Below, in pieces: positions 1-12,237 of a stretch of 64,000 nt of DNA. Below the pieces are notes generated by a model, which worked only from the letters and a program-made list of their open reading frames with translations, ran no database searches and was not told the DNA's origin. The position numbers were made by a program, and so were the translations under genes. The stretch's first letter is position 1, and each line of letters starts with the position of its first letter. Source of the DNA: Erwinia sp. E_sp_B01_1 (lineage in GTDB: Bacteria; Pseudomonadota; Gammaproteobacteria; Enterobacterales; Enterobacteriaceae). The stretch is taken from assembly GCF_036865545.1 (NCBI RefSeq), contig NZ_CP142208.1, positions 4,464,001 through 4,528,000 of the forward strand. The letters run 5' to 3'.

Positions 1-1
1 G

Positions 2-1246
2 GTCCATATCTGGGGATCGGCTGAAGAGGCTCTGCATGAAGAGACCGTGGGACCAGTCTGGGGCACACCGGTTCCGGACGACCTGGCTCTTTATCCTTCC
101 CTGCCCGTTATCTCAGTGACCCATCATCAGGGCCAGTTATTACTGGATATTATTGATAAGCAAAACCAGCCCGTTCTGGCAAAGATCAGCACTACGCTGA
201 ATGAGCATGTTGCAAGCTGTAGCCTGCCAGTGCTGGAGATACCTGGTGAAACTGATGAGTATGTTCTTCTCTCCAGTCATTATGATTCATGGCATCAGGG
301 CATGACTGACAATGCTACTGGCAATGCACTTTGCCTGGCCGTGGCTGCCCATTTTCATCACCAGTCTCAGCTCAAACGCGGGCTACGTATCGCCTGGTGG
401 CCTGGTCACTCTAATGCGCGTTACGGGGGTTCAGCATGGTATGCCGATCGCTACCGACAGAGTTTACAACAGCATTGCGTGGCACATATCAATGTCGATT
501 CTCCCGGTTGTAAAGGGGCGACTGAAGTGGTGGTCAATGCCAGTGGAGCAGAGAATATTGCATTTTTGCAACGAGCTGTGCTTCAAATCACGGGTAAAGA
601 GATAAGACGCATTACCCCATTGGGAAAAGGTGGCGATCAATCTTTCTGGGGCTGTGGTATTCCACTGCATTTCGCTTTTCGTGAAGAAGCCGAAATCCGA
701 ACCAGCCAGTCGCCGGGTAGCGGTGGCGGCTGGTGGTGGCATACCGAAGAGGATACCCTGAATAAAGTGGATGAAGCTATTTTATGGCGTGACTGCCAAA
801 TCCATATCGGGTGGCTGAACGAGCTTTTATATCAGGAACAGCTGCCTGTTGATCCTGCTCATTATCTGAGGAAATTGCTTGAGGAGCTGGATAATCTGCA
901 GAGCAGTCTGGATGCACAGTTTGATCTTTCTGAGATTAGAGAGAAGCTGATGAGCCTGGAGCAGCAAATCTCAGCAATGAACAACGGGAATTGGACGCCT
1001 GAATTTAACGTTATTAATCAGTTGGTTGGAGTTTTACATCGGGTTCGCTACAGTTCGACAGATGATTTCCATTACGATCGTAGCTACCGGGGAGGTGCCT
1101 TTCCGGGCCTGCAAATACTGCGAGAGCAGCGGCAACAGACAACTTCTCCACTGACTTTTCTGGCAATGACTACCCAGTATGTGCGTCAGCGCGATCGGGC
1201 ACTTAGTTTACTGACGTTAAGTCAGGTATTGCTGAAAGGTAGCTGA
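2..1246 (+). CDS. M28-family (Zn aminopeptidase-like) protein, 5' end outside window
   Basis: The reading frame is open from base 2, so the true start lies before the window. M28 metallopeptidase-fold features are visible: an HYDSW segment (codons from about 278; first-ligand His and its Asp partner), TDNATG (bridging Asp codon at 308), NVDSPG (Asp codon at 497) and a late WWWHTEED (His codon at 740). These match the spacing of M28 zinc ligands His-Asp-...-Asp-His. The expected Glu-Glu (catalytic base plus zinc ligand) is absent; the equivalent stretch reads WWPGHSNARYGGS, with a His codon at 407. The last ~110 residues look helical and possibly coiled-coil. It may be a variant hydrolase or a non-catalytic relative; substrate unknown. 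It ends 12 bases before a bidirectional rRNA-operon terminator hairpin. Family confidence is good, function poor. Confidence 0.72.
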   Translation, partial: VHIWGSAEEALHEETVGPVWGTPVPDDLALYPSLPVISVTHHQGQLLLDIIDKQNQPVLAKISTTLNEHVASCSLPVLEIPGETDEYVLLSSHYDSWHQGMTDNATGNALCLAVAAHFHHQSQLKRGLRIAWWPGHSNARYGGSAWYADRYRQSLQQHCVAHINVDSPGCKGATEVVVNASGAENIAFLQRAVLQITGKEIRRITPLGKGGDQSFWGCGIPLHFAFREEAEIRTSQSPGSGGGWWWHTEEDTLNKVDEAILWRDCQIHIGWLNELLYQEQLPVDPAHYLRKLLEELDNLQSSLDAQFDLSEIREKLMSLEQQISAMNNGNWTPEFNVINQLVGVLHRVRYSSTDDFHYDRSYRGGAFPGLQILREQRQQTTSPLTFLAMTTQYVRQRDRALSLLTLSQVLLKGS

Positions 1247-1257
1247 TTTTGCATAAG

Positions 1258-1290
1258 AAAAGGCCCGGCGCGTCAGCGCGGGGCCTTTTT
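1258..1290. terminator. Distal rRNA-operon terminator, probably bidirectional
   Basis: AAAAGGCCC and GGGCCTTTTT arms enclose a GC-rich inner stem (GGCGCG/CGCGC). It has a T-run on both strands, so it can end rRNA transcription from the right and the M28-like gene from the left. The same hairpin is at 41697-41729 in the second operon. Confidence 0.85.
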
Positions 1291-1382
1291 CTTTGCACTT
1301 TTTCACCGGTCACGCCGGTCTTCGCCGGGCCCGGACCTGAATCTCGGGTAATACTGGCCGGATTTTCATCGCGCGCAGACGC

Positions 1383-1410
1383 AAAAAACCCCGGCCTTGC
1401 GGTCGGGGTT
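1383..1410 (-). terminator. Proximal rRNA-operon terminator
   Basis: AACCCCGGCC and the near-complementary CGGTCGGGGTT form a hairpin; on the minus strand it is followed by a run of six T. It lies just past the 3' end of 5S rRNA. Confidence 0.85.
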
Positions 1411-1423
1411 ATTGCTTGATTTG

Positions 1424-1543
1424 ATGCCTGGCAGTTCCCTACTCTCGCATGGGGAGACCCCACACTACCATCGGCGCTACGGCGTTTCACTTCTGAGTTC
1501 GGCATGGGGTCAGGTGGGACCACCGCGCTAAAGCCGCCAGGCA
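1424..1543 (-). rRNA. rrf: 5S ribosomal RNA
   Basis: A 120-nt minus-strand match to enterobacterial 5S rRNA, beginning TGCCTGGCGG and ending CTGCCAGGCAT; the terminal arms are complementary. Identical in the second operon. It is the last gene of the operon. Confidence 0.98.
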
Positions 1544-1652
1544 AATTCTGTTGTTCACGCCGCCCTCGCAGGCCACGCAAATCAATCCGTTATCGAACAG
1601 GCTGAAAATCGGTGCGTCTCTCAGACGCCCACCAGAACGCTTCTGGTGTTGT

Positions 1653-4557
<2,905 letters not shown>

Positions 4558-4759
4558 TCACAACCCACAAGCGTCCCGGAGGACACGAGCTGTTGCGGGC
4601 ATTTGAGAGACTCGACCACGTCGTAAATTTCATTCTTATTACGGAGAATGAAAACGACGCGTCGTTTCAATTTTCAGCTTGTTCCGGATTGTTAAAGAGC
4701 ATAATACTTCGCAGCACACCGTTGCCGGTACGCTCTGAAGTATTTTTTAGTGAACTGTA

Positions 4760-4835
4760 TGGTGGAGCTAAGCGGGATCGAACCGCTGACCTCCTGCGTG
4801 CAAGGCAGGCGCTCTCCCAGCTGAGCTATAGCCCC
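4760..4835 (-). tRNA. alaT: tRNA-Ala (anticodon TGC)
   Basis: A 76-nt cloverleaf with encoded CCA, acceptor arm GGGGCTA/TAGCTCC, anticodon TGC in a CTTGCAC loop, and T-loop GGTTCGATCC. It sits in the rRNA spacer next to tRNA-Ile, as in E. coli rrnA/D/H-type operons. Confidence 0.97.
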
Positions 4836-5029
4836 ATACAGTTACTGCAGAGACCATCTACTACCACTCAACCGGAGGCTGTTCTTCACTGACGTGAATA
4901 ACCGTTTCTTCCGACCGCTTACATTCTTTTTCTTACGAAAAAATGTAATTTCTTCTCAGGCAAGGCATGCGGAAGGGAAGTTTACCTTTCGTAAACGACC
5001 GCGCGCATAACGCCGCATGAGATGAAATT

Positions 5030-5106
<77 letters not shown>

Positions 5107-5182
5107 GTAGAGGTTTTTTTTCTGCTCGTTACTTTTTCATCAGACAATCTGTGTGGACACTGCGCGGGAAAGTATCTTCAGG

Positions 5183-6723
<1,541 letters not shown>

Positions 6724-6928
6724 AAAGTTCGATTTGCTGCAACAAGTGCAGCGATGCTCAAGTGTAAAACGTCATAATGAATTTCATTATGTGTTCACTC
6801 TTAAGGCTTGATATTTTTTTGCGTCCAAAGACGCTGATATCAATCCTGCGAGTGCCCACACAGATTGTCTGATAAATTGTTAAAGAGCGGTGCGGTAAGC
6901 GCCTTGGCGACTTACTGCGAGGTGGCGT
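6724..6928 (-). promoter_or_regulatory. 16S leader with boxA and RNase III arm
   Basis: The minus-strand leader contains boxA (GCTCTTTAACA, plus coordinates 6878-6888), which loads the Nus antitermination complex in known rrn operons. The 5' arm of the 16S processing stem is at 6856-6873, exactly complementary to 5139-5156 across 18 bases. A nearly identical leader precedes the second operon. Confidence 0.85.
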
Positions 6929-6956
6929 ATACTACGCTATCCTCCTTCAGAGTCAA
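6929..6956 (-). promoter_or_regulatory. rRNA promoter P2
   Basis: On the minus strand TTGACT (6951-6956) and TAGTAT (6929-6934) are separated by 16 bp, the position and type of the constitutive P2 promoter of enterobacterial rRNA operons. Confidence 0.8.
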
Positions 6957-7049
6957 CGTCTTTTTCAGAAGTTTTTCTCCGGCGGTTCAGCTTCCTGAAC
7001 CTCTCAACCCGGTGACTGTTAAGCCGTTGTTCCGTGTTGATGGATGCGC

Positions 7050-7077
7050 ATTATAGGGAGTTCTGAAGCCCTGACAA
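7050..7077 (-). promoter_or_regulatory. rRNA promoter P1
   Basis: On the minus strand TTGTCA (7072-7077) and TATAAT (7050-7055) are separated by 16 bp, with the GC-rich GCGC discriminator typical of stringently controlled rRNA P1 promoters. A/T-rich sequence upstream could act as an UP element. The near-identity of the two operons ends at this promoter. Confidence 0.88.
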
Positions 7078-7153
7078 CCCCTAAATTGCGATAAATAGCG
7101 CGTTCGCTGCAATCCCCAGCAAAAGGGCTGTTTATACGCAGTTATCAACAACG

Positions 7154-7162
7154 TTATCCACA
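7154..7162 (+). promoter_or_regulatory. DnaA-box consensus
   Basis: TTATCCACA matches the strict DnaA box (TTATNCACA). A related TTATCAACA lies 12 bp upstream at 7142-7150. The pair is between rrn P1 and the purH promoter. Function is not shown by sequence alone; one such box can occur by chance. Confidence 0.45.
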
Positions 7163-7194
7163 AATTACCCCCTCCGTTAAATTAGACAAGCGCC

Positions 7195-7216
7195 ACGCAA
7201 ACGTTTTCGCTACAAT
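7195..7216 (+). promoter_or_regulatory. PurR operator and -10 box of purHD
   Basis: ACGCAAACGTTTTCGC (7195-7210) matches the PurR consensus and is immediately followed by TACAAT (7211-7216), a good -10 element. PurR with hypoxanthine or guanine would block this promoter, as known for purHD in E. coli. The -35 hexamer is weak. Confidence 0.88.
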
Positions 7217-7247
7217 GCCCCCGCAAAATATTTGCCTCTGTTAAGGG

Positions 7248-7314
7248 CGTTACCTGAGGCCGAATCCATTCTTCTTCTATATAGAGAAAGAAAATGGCTA
7301 AGCTTGAGGTAACG
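7248..7314 (+). promoter_or_regulatory. Nested inverted repeats in purH leader
   Basis: CGTTACCT (7248-7255) pairs exactly with AGGTAACG (7307-7314). The intervening sequence contains a small palindrome, TCTATATAGA (7276-7285). Together they could fold the 5' UTR about 40 nt before the purH start. Function is unknown and may be absent. Confidence 0.35.
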
Positions 7315-7352
7315 ATCTTATCTATGCGAACCAAAGCCAAGGGATACTCCTC

Positions 7353-8942
7353 ATGCAACAACCTCGTCCTGTACGCCGCGCTCTTCTCAGCGTGTCTGAC
7401 AAAGCTGGCATCCTCGAATTTGCTCAGGCGCTCTCTCAGCGCGGTGTCGAACTGCTCTCTACGGGTGGCACGGCAAGCCTGCTGGCGAAAGCTGGCCTTC
7501 CTGTTACCGAAGTCTCTGACTACACCGGTTTCCCGGAAATGATGGATGGACGCGTCAAAACTCTGCACCCGAAAGTGCACGGCGGCATTTTAGGACGCCG
7601 TGGTCAGGACGATGCCATCATGCAGGAGCACAGCATCTCCCCTATCGACATGGTGGTCGTTAACCTTTATCCGTTTGCTGAAACGGTTGCCCGTGAAGGT
7701 TGCTCTCTGGAAGATGCCGTTGAGAATATTGATATCGGCGGACCGACCATGGTGCGCTCAGCGGCCAAGAACCACAAAGACGTCGCTATCGTAGTCAAGA
7801 GCAGTGATTACCAGGCGATCATCGCTGAGCTGGATGCCAACGAAAACTCGCTGACGCTGGAGACCCGTTTCGACCTGGCTATTAAAGCTTTCGAACACAC
7901 GGCCGCTTACGACAGCATGATTGCCAACTACTTCGGCAGTCTGGTTCCAGCCTATCACGGCGAAACCACACAACCTTCCGGTCGCTTCCCTCGCACGTTG
8001 AACCTGAACTTCATTAAGAAGCAGGATATGCGCTACGGTGAAAACAGCCATCAGGATGCTGCCTTCTATATAGAAGAGAATGTCTCTGAAGCTTCTGTTG
8101 CCACTGCACAGCAGGTTCAGGGCAAGGCGCTCTCTTACAACAACATCGCCGATACGGATGCTGCGCTGGAGTGCGTGAAAGAGTTCACCGAGGCTGCCTG
8201 TGTGATCGTCAAGCATGCTAACCCTTGTGGCGTAGCCGTAGGCGGTTCAATTCTGGATGCTTACGAGCGTGCTTATAAAACGGATCCAACCTCGGCCTTT
8301 GGCGGCATCATCGCCTTCAACCGTGAACTGGACGAAGCCACCGCGCAGGCCATCATCAGCCGCCAGTTTGTGGAAGTGATTATCGCGCCTTCAGCCAGCG
8401 AAGCCGCGCTGAAGATTACCGCTGCAAAACAGAATGTTCGCGTGCTGACCTGTGGTCAGTGGCAGCAGCGTCAGAAAGGCCTGGATTTCAAACGCGTCAA
8501 CGGTGGCCTGCTGGTGCAGGACCGCGATCTTGGCATGGTAGATGAAAGCCAGCTGCGTGTTGTCAGCAAGCGCCAGCCTACTGAACAGGAACTGCGTGAT
8601 GCGCTGTTCTGTTGGAAAGTGGCTAAGTTCGTTAAATCCAATGCGATCGTTTATGCCCGCGAGAATATGACTATCGGCATAGGTGCAGGCCAGATGAGCC
8701 GCGTCTACTCCGCAAAAATTGCCGGGATTAAAGCCGGTGATGAAGGACTGGAAGTGAAAGGCTCCGCCATGGCTTCTGATGCCTTCTTCCCGTTCCGTGA
8801 CGGTATTGATGCTGCTGCAGCAGTCGGAGTGAGCTGCGTCATTCAGCCTGGCGGCTCTATTCGTGATGAAGAAGTGATTGCCGCCGCCGATGAACACGGC
8901 ATTGCGATGATCTTCACTGACATGCGCCATTTCCGCCATTAA
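7353..8942 (+). CDS. purH: Bifunctional AICAR formyltransferase / IMP cyclohydrolase
   Basis: A 529-residue cytosolic enzyme, identical in length to the E. coli protein, catalysing the last two steps of IMP synthesis. The N-terminal cyclohydrolase domain (about 1-200) has STGGT (36-40) and [13 protein letters not shown] (66-78). The C-terminal transformylase domain carries the catalytic Lys-His pair in VKHANPCG (K287-H288). The chosen start gives [19 protein letters not shown], colinear with E. coli; AAGGGAT upstream can serve as ribosome-binding site. It is first in a two-gene operon with purD, divergent from the rRNA operon and under a PurR box. Confidence 0.98.
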   Translation: MQQPRPVRRALLSVSDKAGILEFAQALSQRGVELLSTGGTASLLAKAGLPVTEVSDYTGFPEMMDGRVKTLHPKVHGGILGRRGQDDAIMQEHSISPIDMVVVNLYPFAETVAREGCSLEDAVENIDIGGPTMVRSAAKNHKDVAIVVKSSDYQAIIAELDANENSLTLETRFDLAIKAFEHTAAYDSMIANYFGSLVPAYHGETTQPSGRFPRTLNLNFIKKQDMRYGENSHQDAAFYIEENVSEASVATAQQVQGKALSYNNIADTDAALECVKEFTEAACVIVKHANPCGVAVGGSILDAYERAYKTDPTSAFGGIIAFNRELDEATAQAIISRQFVEVIIAPSASEAALKITAAKQNVRVLTCGQWQQRQKGLDFKRVNGGLLVQDRDLGMVDESQLRVVSKRQPTEQELRDALFCWKVAKFVKSNAIVYARENMTIGIGAGQMSRVYSAKIAGIKAGDEGLEVKGSAMASDAFFPFRDGIDAAAAVGVSCVIQPGGSIRDEEVIAAADEHGIAMIFTDMRHFRH

Positions 8943-8961
8943 TTACGGAGCAGAAAGAACA

Positions 8962-10242
8962 ATGAAAATTTTAGTGATTGGTAATGGTGGACGTGAACAT
9001 GCGCTGGCCTGGAAAGCGTCATTGTCCCCTCTGGCAGAAACCGTCTTTGTTGCACCTGGTAATGCTGGCACTGCACTTGAGCCTGCCCTGCAAAACGTGG
9101 CGATCAACGCAACGGATATCCCGGCACTGCTGAATTTTGCGCAGAGCGAAAAAATTGATCTGACCATCGTGGGGCCGGAAGCGCCTCTGGTGATTGGCGT
9201 GGTTGATGCTTTTCGTGCCGCTGGCCTGAAGATTTTTGGCCCCACTCAGGCCGCAGCCCAGCTGGAAGGCTCCAAAGCCTTTACCAAGGATTTCCTGGCC
9301 CGCCATAACATTCCTTCTGCTGAATACCAGAATTTCACCGAAGTTGAACCTGCGCTGGCTTATACCCGCAGCAAGGGCGCCCCTATCGTCATCAAGGCCG
9401 ACGGCCTCGCTGCCGGTAAAGGCGTGATTGTGGCAATGACCCTGCAGGAAGCCGAAGACGCGATCCAGGATATGCTGGCAGGTAACGCCTTTGGCGATGC
9501 CGGACACCGTATCGTGGTTGAAGAGTTCCTTGATGGTGAAGAAGCCAGCTTCATTGTGATGGTGGATGGTGAAAACGTTCTGCCTATGGCTACCAGCCAG
9601 GATCATAAGCGAGTGGGCGATGCCGATACTGGCCCTAACACTGGCGGCATGGGTGCTTACTCCCCCGCCCCGGTTGTCACCAGTGAAATCCACCAGCGTG
9701 TGATGGACGAGGTGATTTGGCCAACCGTGCGTGGCATGGCTGCGGAAGGCAACGTCTATACCGGCTTCCTTTATGCAGGTCTGATGATCGATAAAAGCGG
9801 ACAGCCGAAGGTGATTGAATTCAACTGCCGCTTTGGCGATCCGGAAACCCAGCCGATCATGCTGCGTCTGCAGTCAGATCTGGTGGAGCTTTGCCTGGCC
9901 GCCGTTGAAGGCAAGCTGAACACCAAAGACTCCGTCTGGGATCCTCGCCCTTCTCTGGGTGTGGTACTGGCTGCCGGAGGCTATCCTGGCGATTACAGCA
10001 CGGGCGATCAGATCCACGGTCTGCCGCTGGAAGCGACGCCGGATGGCAAAGTCTTCCATGCTGGTACCACAATGCAGGATGATCTGGTGGTCACTAACGG
10101 TGGCCGCGTACTGTGTGTTACGGCCCTGGGCGAAGATGTGGCTGCGGCTCAGAAACATGCTTATGAGCTGGCGAAATCGATCTCCTGGGAAGGGAGCTTC
10201 TGCCGCACGGACATTGGTTACCGCGCGATTGGCCGCAAGTAA
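8962..10242 (+). CDS. purD: Phosphoribosylamine-glycine ligase (GARS)
   Basis: A 426-residue ATP-grasp ligase that joins phosphoribosylamine and glycine with ATP hydrolysis, the second step of purine synthesis. The N-terminal pre-ATP-grasp domain begins MKILVIGNGGREHALAW; the central ATP-grasp region shows the ADGLAAGKGV loop, and NTGGMGAYSPAP and EFNCRFGDPETQ lie near the active site. It starts 19 bases after purH stops and shares its PurR-controlled promoter. In E. coli the protein is 429 residues, so it is full length. Two hairpins follow the stop codon. Confidence 0.98.
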   Translation: MKILVIGNGGREHALAWKASLSPLAETVFVAPGNAGTALEPALQNVAINATDIPALLNFAQSEKIDLTIVGPEAPLVIGVVDAFRAAGLKIFGPTQAAAQLEGSKAFTKDFLARHNIPSAEYQNFTEVEPALAYTRSKGAPIVIKADGLAAGKGVIVAMTLQEAEDAIQDMLAGNAFGDAGHRIVVEEFLDGEEASFIVMVDGENVLPMATSQDHKRVGDADTGPNTGGMGAYSPAPVVTSEIHQRVMDEVIWPTVRGMAAEGNVYTGFLYAGLMIDKSGQPKVIEFNCRFGDPETQPIMLRLQSDLVELCLAAVEGKLNTKDSVWDPRPSLGVVLAAGGYPGDYSTGDQIHGLPLEATPDGKVFHAGTTMQDDLVVTNGGRVLCVTALGEDVAAAQKHAYELAKSISWEGSFCRTDIGYRAIGRK

Positions 10243-10249
10243 TCATTAA

Positions 10250-10270
10250 GGGGCATCGTCCTGATGCCCT
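10250..10270 (+). terminator. Hairpin after purD
   Basis: GGGCATC and GATGCCC arms with a 5-nt loop lie 8 bases after the purD stop. No T-run follows, so it may stabilise the 3' end rather than terminate. Confidence 0.45.
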
Positions 10271-10293
10271 GAACGCGTAAAGCTGAAGCAGTA

Positions 10294-10327
10294 TATAAAT
10301 GAAGGGAGCTTGCTCCCTTCATTTATA
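10294..10327. terminator. Long perfect hairpin between purD and yjaH
   Basis: A 16-bp perfect stem (TATAAATGAAGGGAGC and its complement) with a 2-nt loop separates two convergent genes. The A/T-rich outer stem gives weak T-tracts on both strands, so it is likely a bidirectional terminator. The yjaH stop codon (10323-10325) lies inside the stem. Confidence 0.75.
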
Positions 10328-10988
10328 AATCAGCGGCTTTTGGCTCAGTCCGGCACTGATCGTCGGCAGATACCAGAATCAACTGCGTGCCTGTGGGCGC
10401 TTCCAGCCAGGCAATGCTCACTGGTTTACCGGACTCACGCTGATGCTGAGTGATGTAGTTGGTGAAGAACCGATCAAAGGTCGGCTTTTCCACCCCGCCC
10501 TGACAGAGTGTCACCGTACCGGAAGGTGACCAGTAGCCCTGTTTAAGCCACACACGCCCTTCCAGCAGATCGTCACTGATTTTCAGCATACGCCCCGCCT
10601 CGAACTGGTATAACGCCACAGCATCGGGTGAGAGCGCCTCACGTTGCCCTTCCAGCTGGCGCTGCATAAAACTCAGGCTGCCATCCTGATCAAAACGTAG
10701 CGTAACGATTTCCGGGTGTTCACCCTGGCTTTTCCGTTCAATGGAGATCAGCTTGTCCTGCTGCCATTGATAATCGGTCGTTTCAGCAGTGCCGCCGGTA
10801 AAGGGGGTATAGACCGTCACAAGATGGCTGGCGTGCTGATGGTTGTCTTTGCGCCATATCCTTACTGCTCCCCTGTCGGCCAGATAACCGCTGGCGGTAA
10901 AGTCAGGAATGTCAGGACGCGAGCTGCAACCTGCCAGCATCAGCAGCATTAAAATCAGAGTGGGGAAAGTAACCGGGCTTCGTATCAT
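10323..10988 (-). CDS. yjaH: YjaH-like DUF1481 lipoprotein
   Basis: Function unknown. The protein (221 residues from the ATG at 10988) begins with a lipoprotein signal: MIRSPVTF, a hydrophobic stretch and LMLAGC with the lipidated Cys at 21, so it is predicted to be envelope-anchored. The rest looks beta-rich and resembles DUF1481 (YjaH). Position next to hupA matches E. coli, but the zraPSR genes that lie between yjaH and purD there are missing. An alternative in-frame ATG six codons upstream (11006) is possible; neither start has a clear Shine-Dalgarno sequence, and a 15-bp palindrome lies between them. Confidence 0.8.
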   Translation of the reverse strand: MIRSPVTFPTLILMLLMLAGCSSRPDIPDFTASGYLADRGAVRIWRKDNHQHASHLVTVYTPFTGGTAETTDYQWQQDKLISIERKSQGEHPEIVTLRFDQDGSLSFMQRQLEGQREALSPDAVALYQFEAGRMLKISDDLLEGRVWLKQGYWSPSGTVTLCQGGVEKPTFDRFFTNYITQHQRESGKPVSIAWLEAPTGTQLILVSADDQCRTEPKAADL

Positions 10989-10989
10989 G

Positions 10990-11004
10990 GTGTGATTATC
11001 ACAC
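10990..11004. promoter_or_regulatory. 15-bp palindrome at yjaH start
   Basis: GTGTGATTATCACAC is a perfect palindrome around one central base. Its half-sites look CRP-like (TGTGA/TCACA) but are separated by 3 instead of 6 bases. It covers the region where a ribosome-binding site for the 10988 start would be. Operator or RNA hairpin; unproven. Confidence 0.4.
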
Positions 11005-11071
11005 ATAGCGAGAGGGATTGCCGCAGCCGGGGTAGCCAGGGCAGAAAATTCAGCAACAGCAGAGCCATAAC

Positions 11072-11091
11072 AAAAGGGGCTTAACGCCCCC
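11072..11091 (-). terminator. hupA terminator
   Basis: GGGGC and GCCCC arms around TTAAC; on the minus strand they are followed by TTTTG. Located about 25 bases past the hupA stop. Confidence 0.7.
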
Positions 11092-11116
11092 CTGTTTAAA
11101 ACTCTTCACTGTCACA

Positions 11117-11392
11117 CTATGACTTAACAGCGTCTTTCAGTGCTTTACCAGAAACAAACGCTGGTACATTAGCAGCAGCAATTTTGATTTCTTTACCAGT
11201 CTGCGGGTTGCGGCCAGTACGCTCGGCACGGTGGTTAACTTTAAAGGTACCAAAACCAACCAGTTGTACAGCATCACCTTCTTTCAGAGACTCAGTAATC
11301 GCAGCCAGGGTGGATTCCAGAGCAGCTTTGGCCTGGGTCTTAGACAGGTCCGCTTTGTCCGCAATTACATCAATCAGTTGAGTCTTGTTCAT
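11117..11392 (-). CDS. hupA: DNA-binding protein HU-alpha
   Basis: A 91-residue nucleoid protein almost identical to E. coli HupA (90 residues) with one extra C-terminal Ser. HU dimers bend and compact DNA without sequence specificity. The helical dimerisation body covers residues 1-45; [20 protein letters not shown] (46-65) forms the beta arm with the intercalating Pro63. The gene is monocistronic by layout: a terminator follows and yjaG ends about 190 bases upstream. Confidence 0.98.
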   Translation of the reverse strand: MNKTQLIDVIADKADLSKTQAKAALESTLAAITESLKEGDAVQLVGFGTFKVNHRAERTGRNPQTGKEIKIAAANVPAFVSGKALKDAVKS

Positions 11393-11580
11393 AAGTTATC
11401 CTTACAGTGTATTTATCGCTTGCTAAGCATCAAGTGCGAGGGAAAAACCAGGTTCTGGCACTCTCCTGCATACACGCACCGATAGCCACATTTTTCAGCC
11501 CCCCAAATGTAGACCAGACTGGGGGCGAATGTGAAGCCTTAAGGCGCTACAAATCAGGCCTGAAGTCACGTTTTATCGCC

Positions 11581-12171
11581 TTACTGCTGAAAATTTATAC
11601 CGATGTTGCTGATCCCGGCTTCCCGCAGGTCAGATCGCAGTCCTTTGATGAGGTCGAGATCCCTTTCCTCGCAGGCACTGAGCAGGCGAAAAATCTCCCA
11701 CTGAATGTCCCATTCATCTTCCACCGCGGGATTCACTTTTAACTCTTCCTCGGTCATTTCCCGCTCAGCCTGAGTCATTTCCAGCATCGCTACAGAAGTA
11801 ATTGAGGACTCGCTGACGGCAATTGCGTGGGCGAGCGTTTCACCACTTAAACGAGAGTGCAGCAATTCGCTGAGTGCCACACAGGCATCAATGGCGGGAT
11901 AAACACCGTACAGATCGTAATCTTCTGCAGCCGGGATAGCTTCTTCAAATTTCTCCAGCTGCGAGTCAAAATTCACCTTCGCATCTTTGACCACCAGCGT
12001 TTCCCAGACCAGATCGAGAATACGGCGATAAATCTGGCCATCACCAAAGCCGGTTTGCTGGCAAAACGCCCAGTAGTTGGGGTACATGCGCTCACACAGG
12101 CAGGCCATAAAAGTAACGTGCTGCCAGCTTTCCAGTTTCTCAAGCCGCAGGTGAATCGGATTACGTAACAT
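11581..12171 (-). CDS. yjaG: YjaG family (DUF416) protein
   Basis: A 196-residue soluble, acidic, mostly helical protein of the DUF416/YjaG family; biochemical role not established. It begins MLRNPIHLRLEKLESWQHV and has no signal peptide or membrane segment. It lies between nfi and hupA exactly as in E. coli, in the hemE-nfi-yjaG direction, so it is probably read through from the hemE transcription unit. The gap of 66 bases to nfi holds no clear terminator. Confidence 0.88.
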   Translation of the reverse strand: MLRNPIHLRLEKLESWQHVTFMACLCERMYPNYWAFCQQTGFGDGQIYRRILDLVWETLVVKDAKVNFDSQLEKFEEAIPAAEDYDLYGVYPAIDACVALSELLHSRLSGETLAHAIAVSESSITSVAMLEMTQAEREMTEEELKVNPAVEDEWDIQWEIFRLLSACEERDLDLIKGLRSDLREAGISNIGINFQQ

Positions 12172-12237
12172 GTTGGGATCTCTTAAACATAAAATGCGCG
12201 GCCTGCAGTGTAACCGAAAAGGGGGCAGGCGACACCG

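Noticed and set aside
7294..7542. Possible leader peptide overlapping the purH start
   Set aside because: Runs deep into purH in another frame and shows no regulatory codon runs or family similarity.
10990..11004. CRP site upstream of yjaH
   Set aside because: Half-sites are separated by 3 bases, whereas CRP needs 6.
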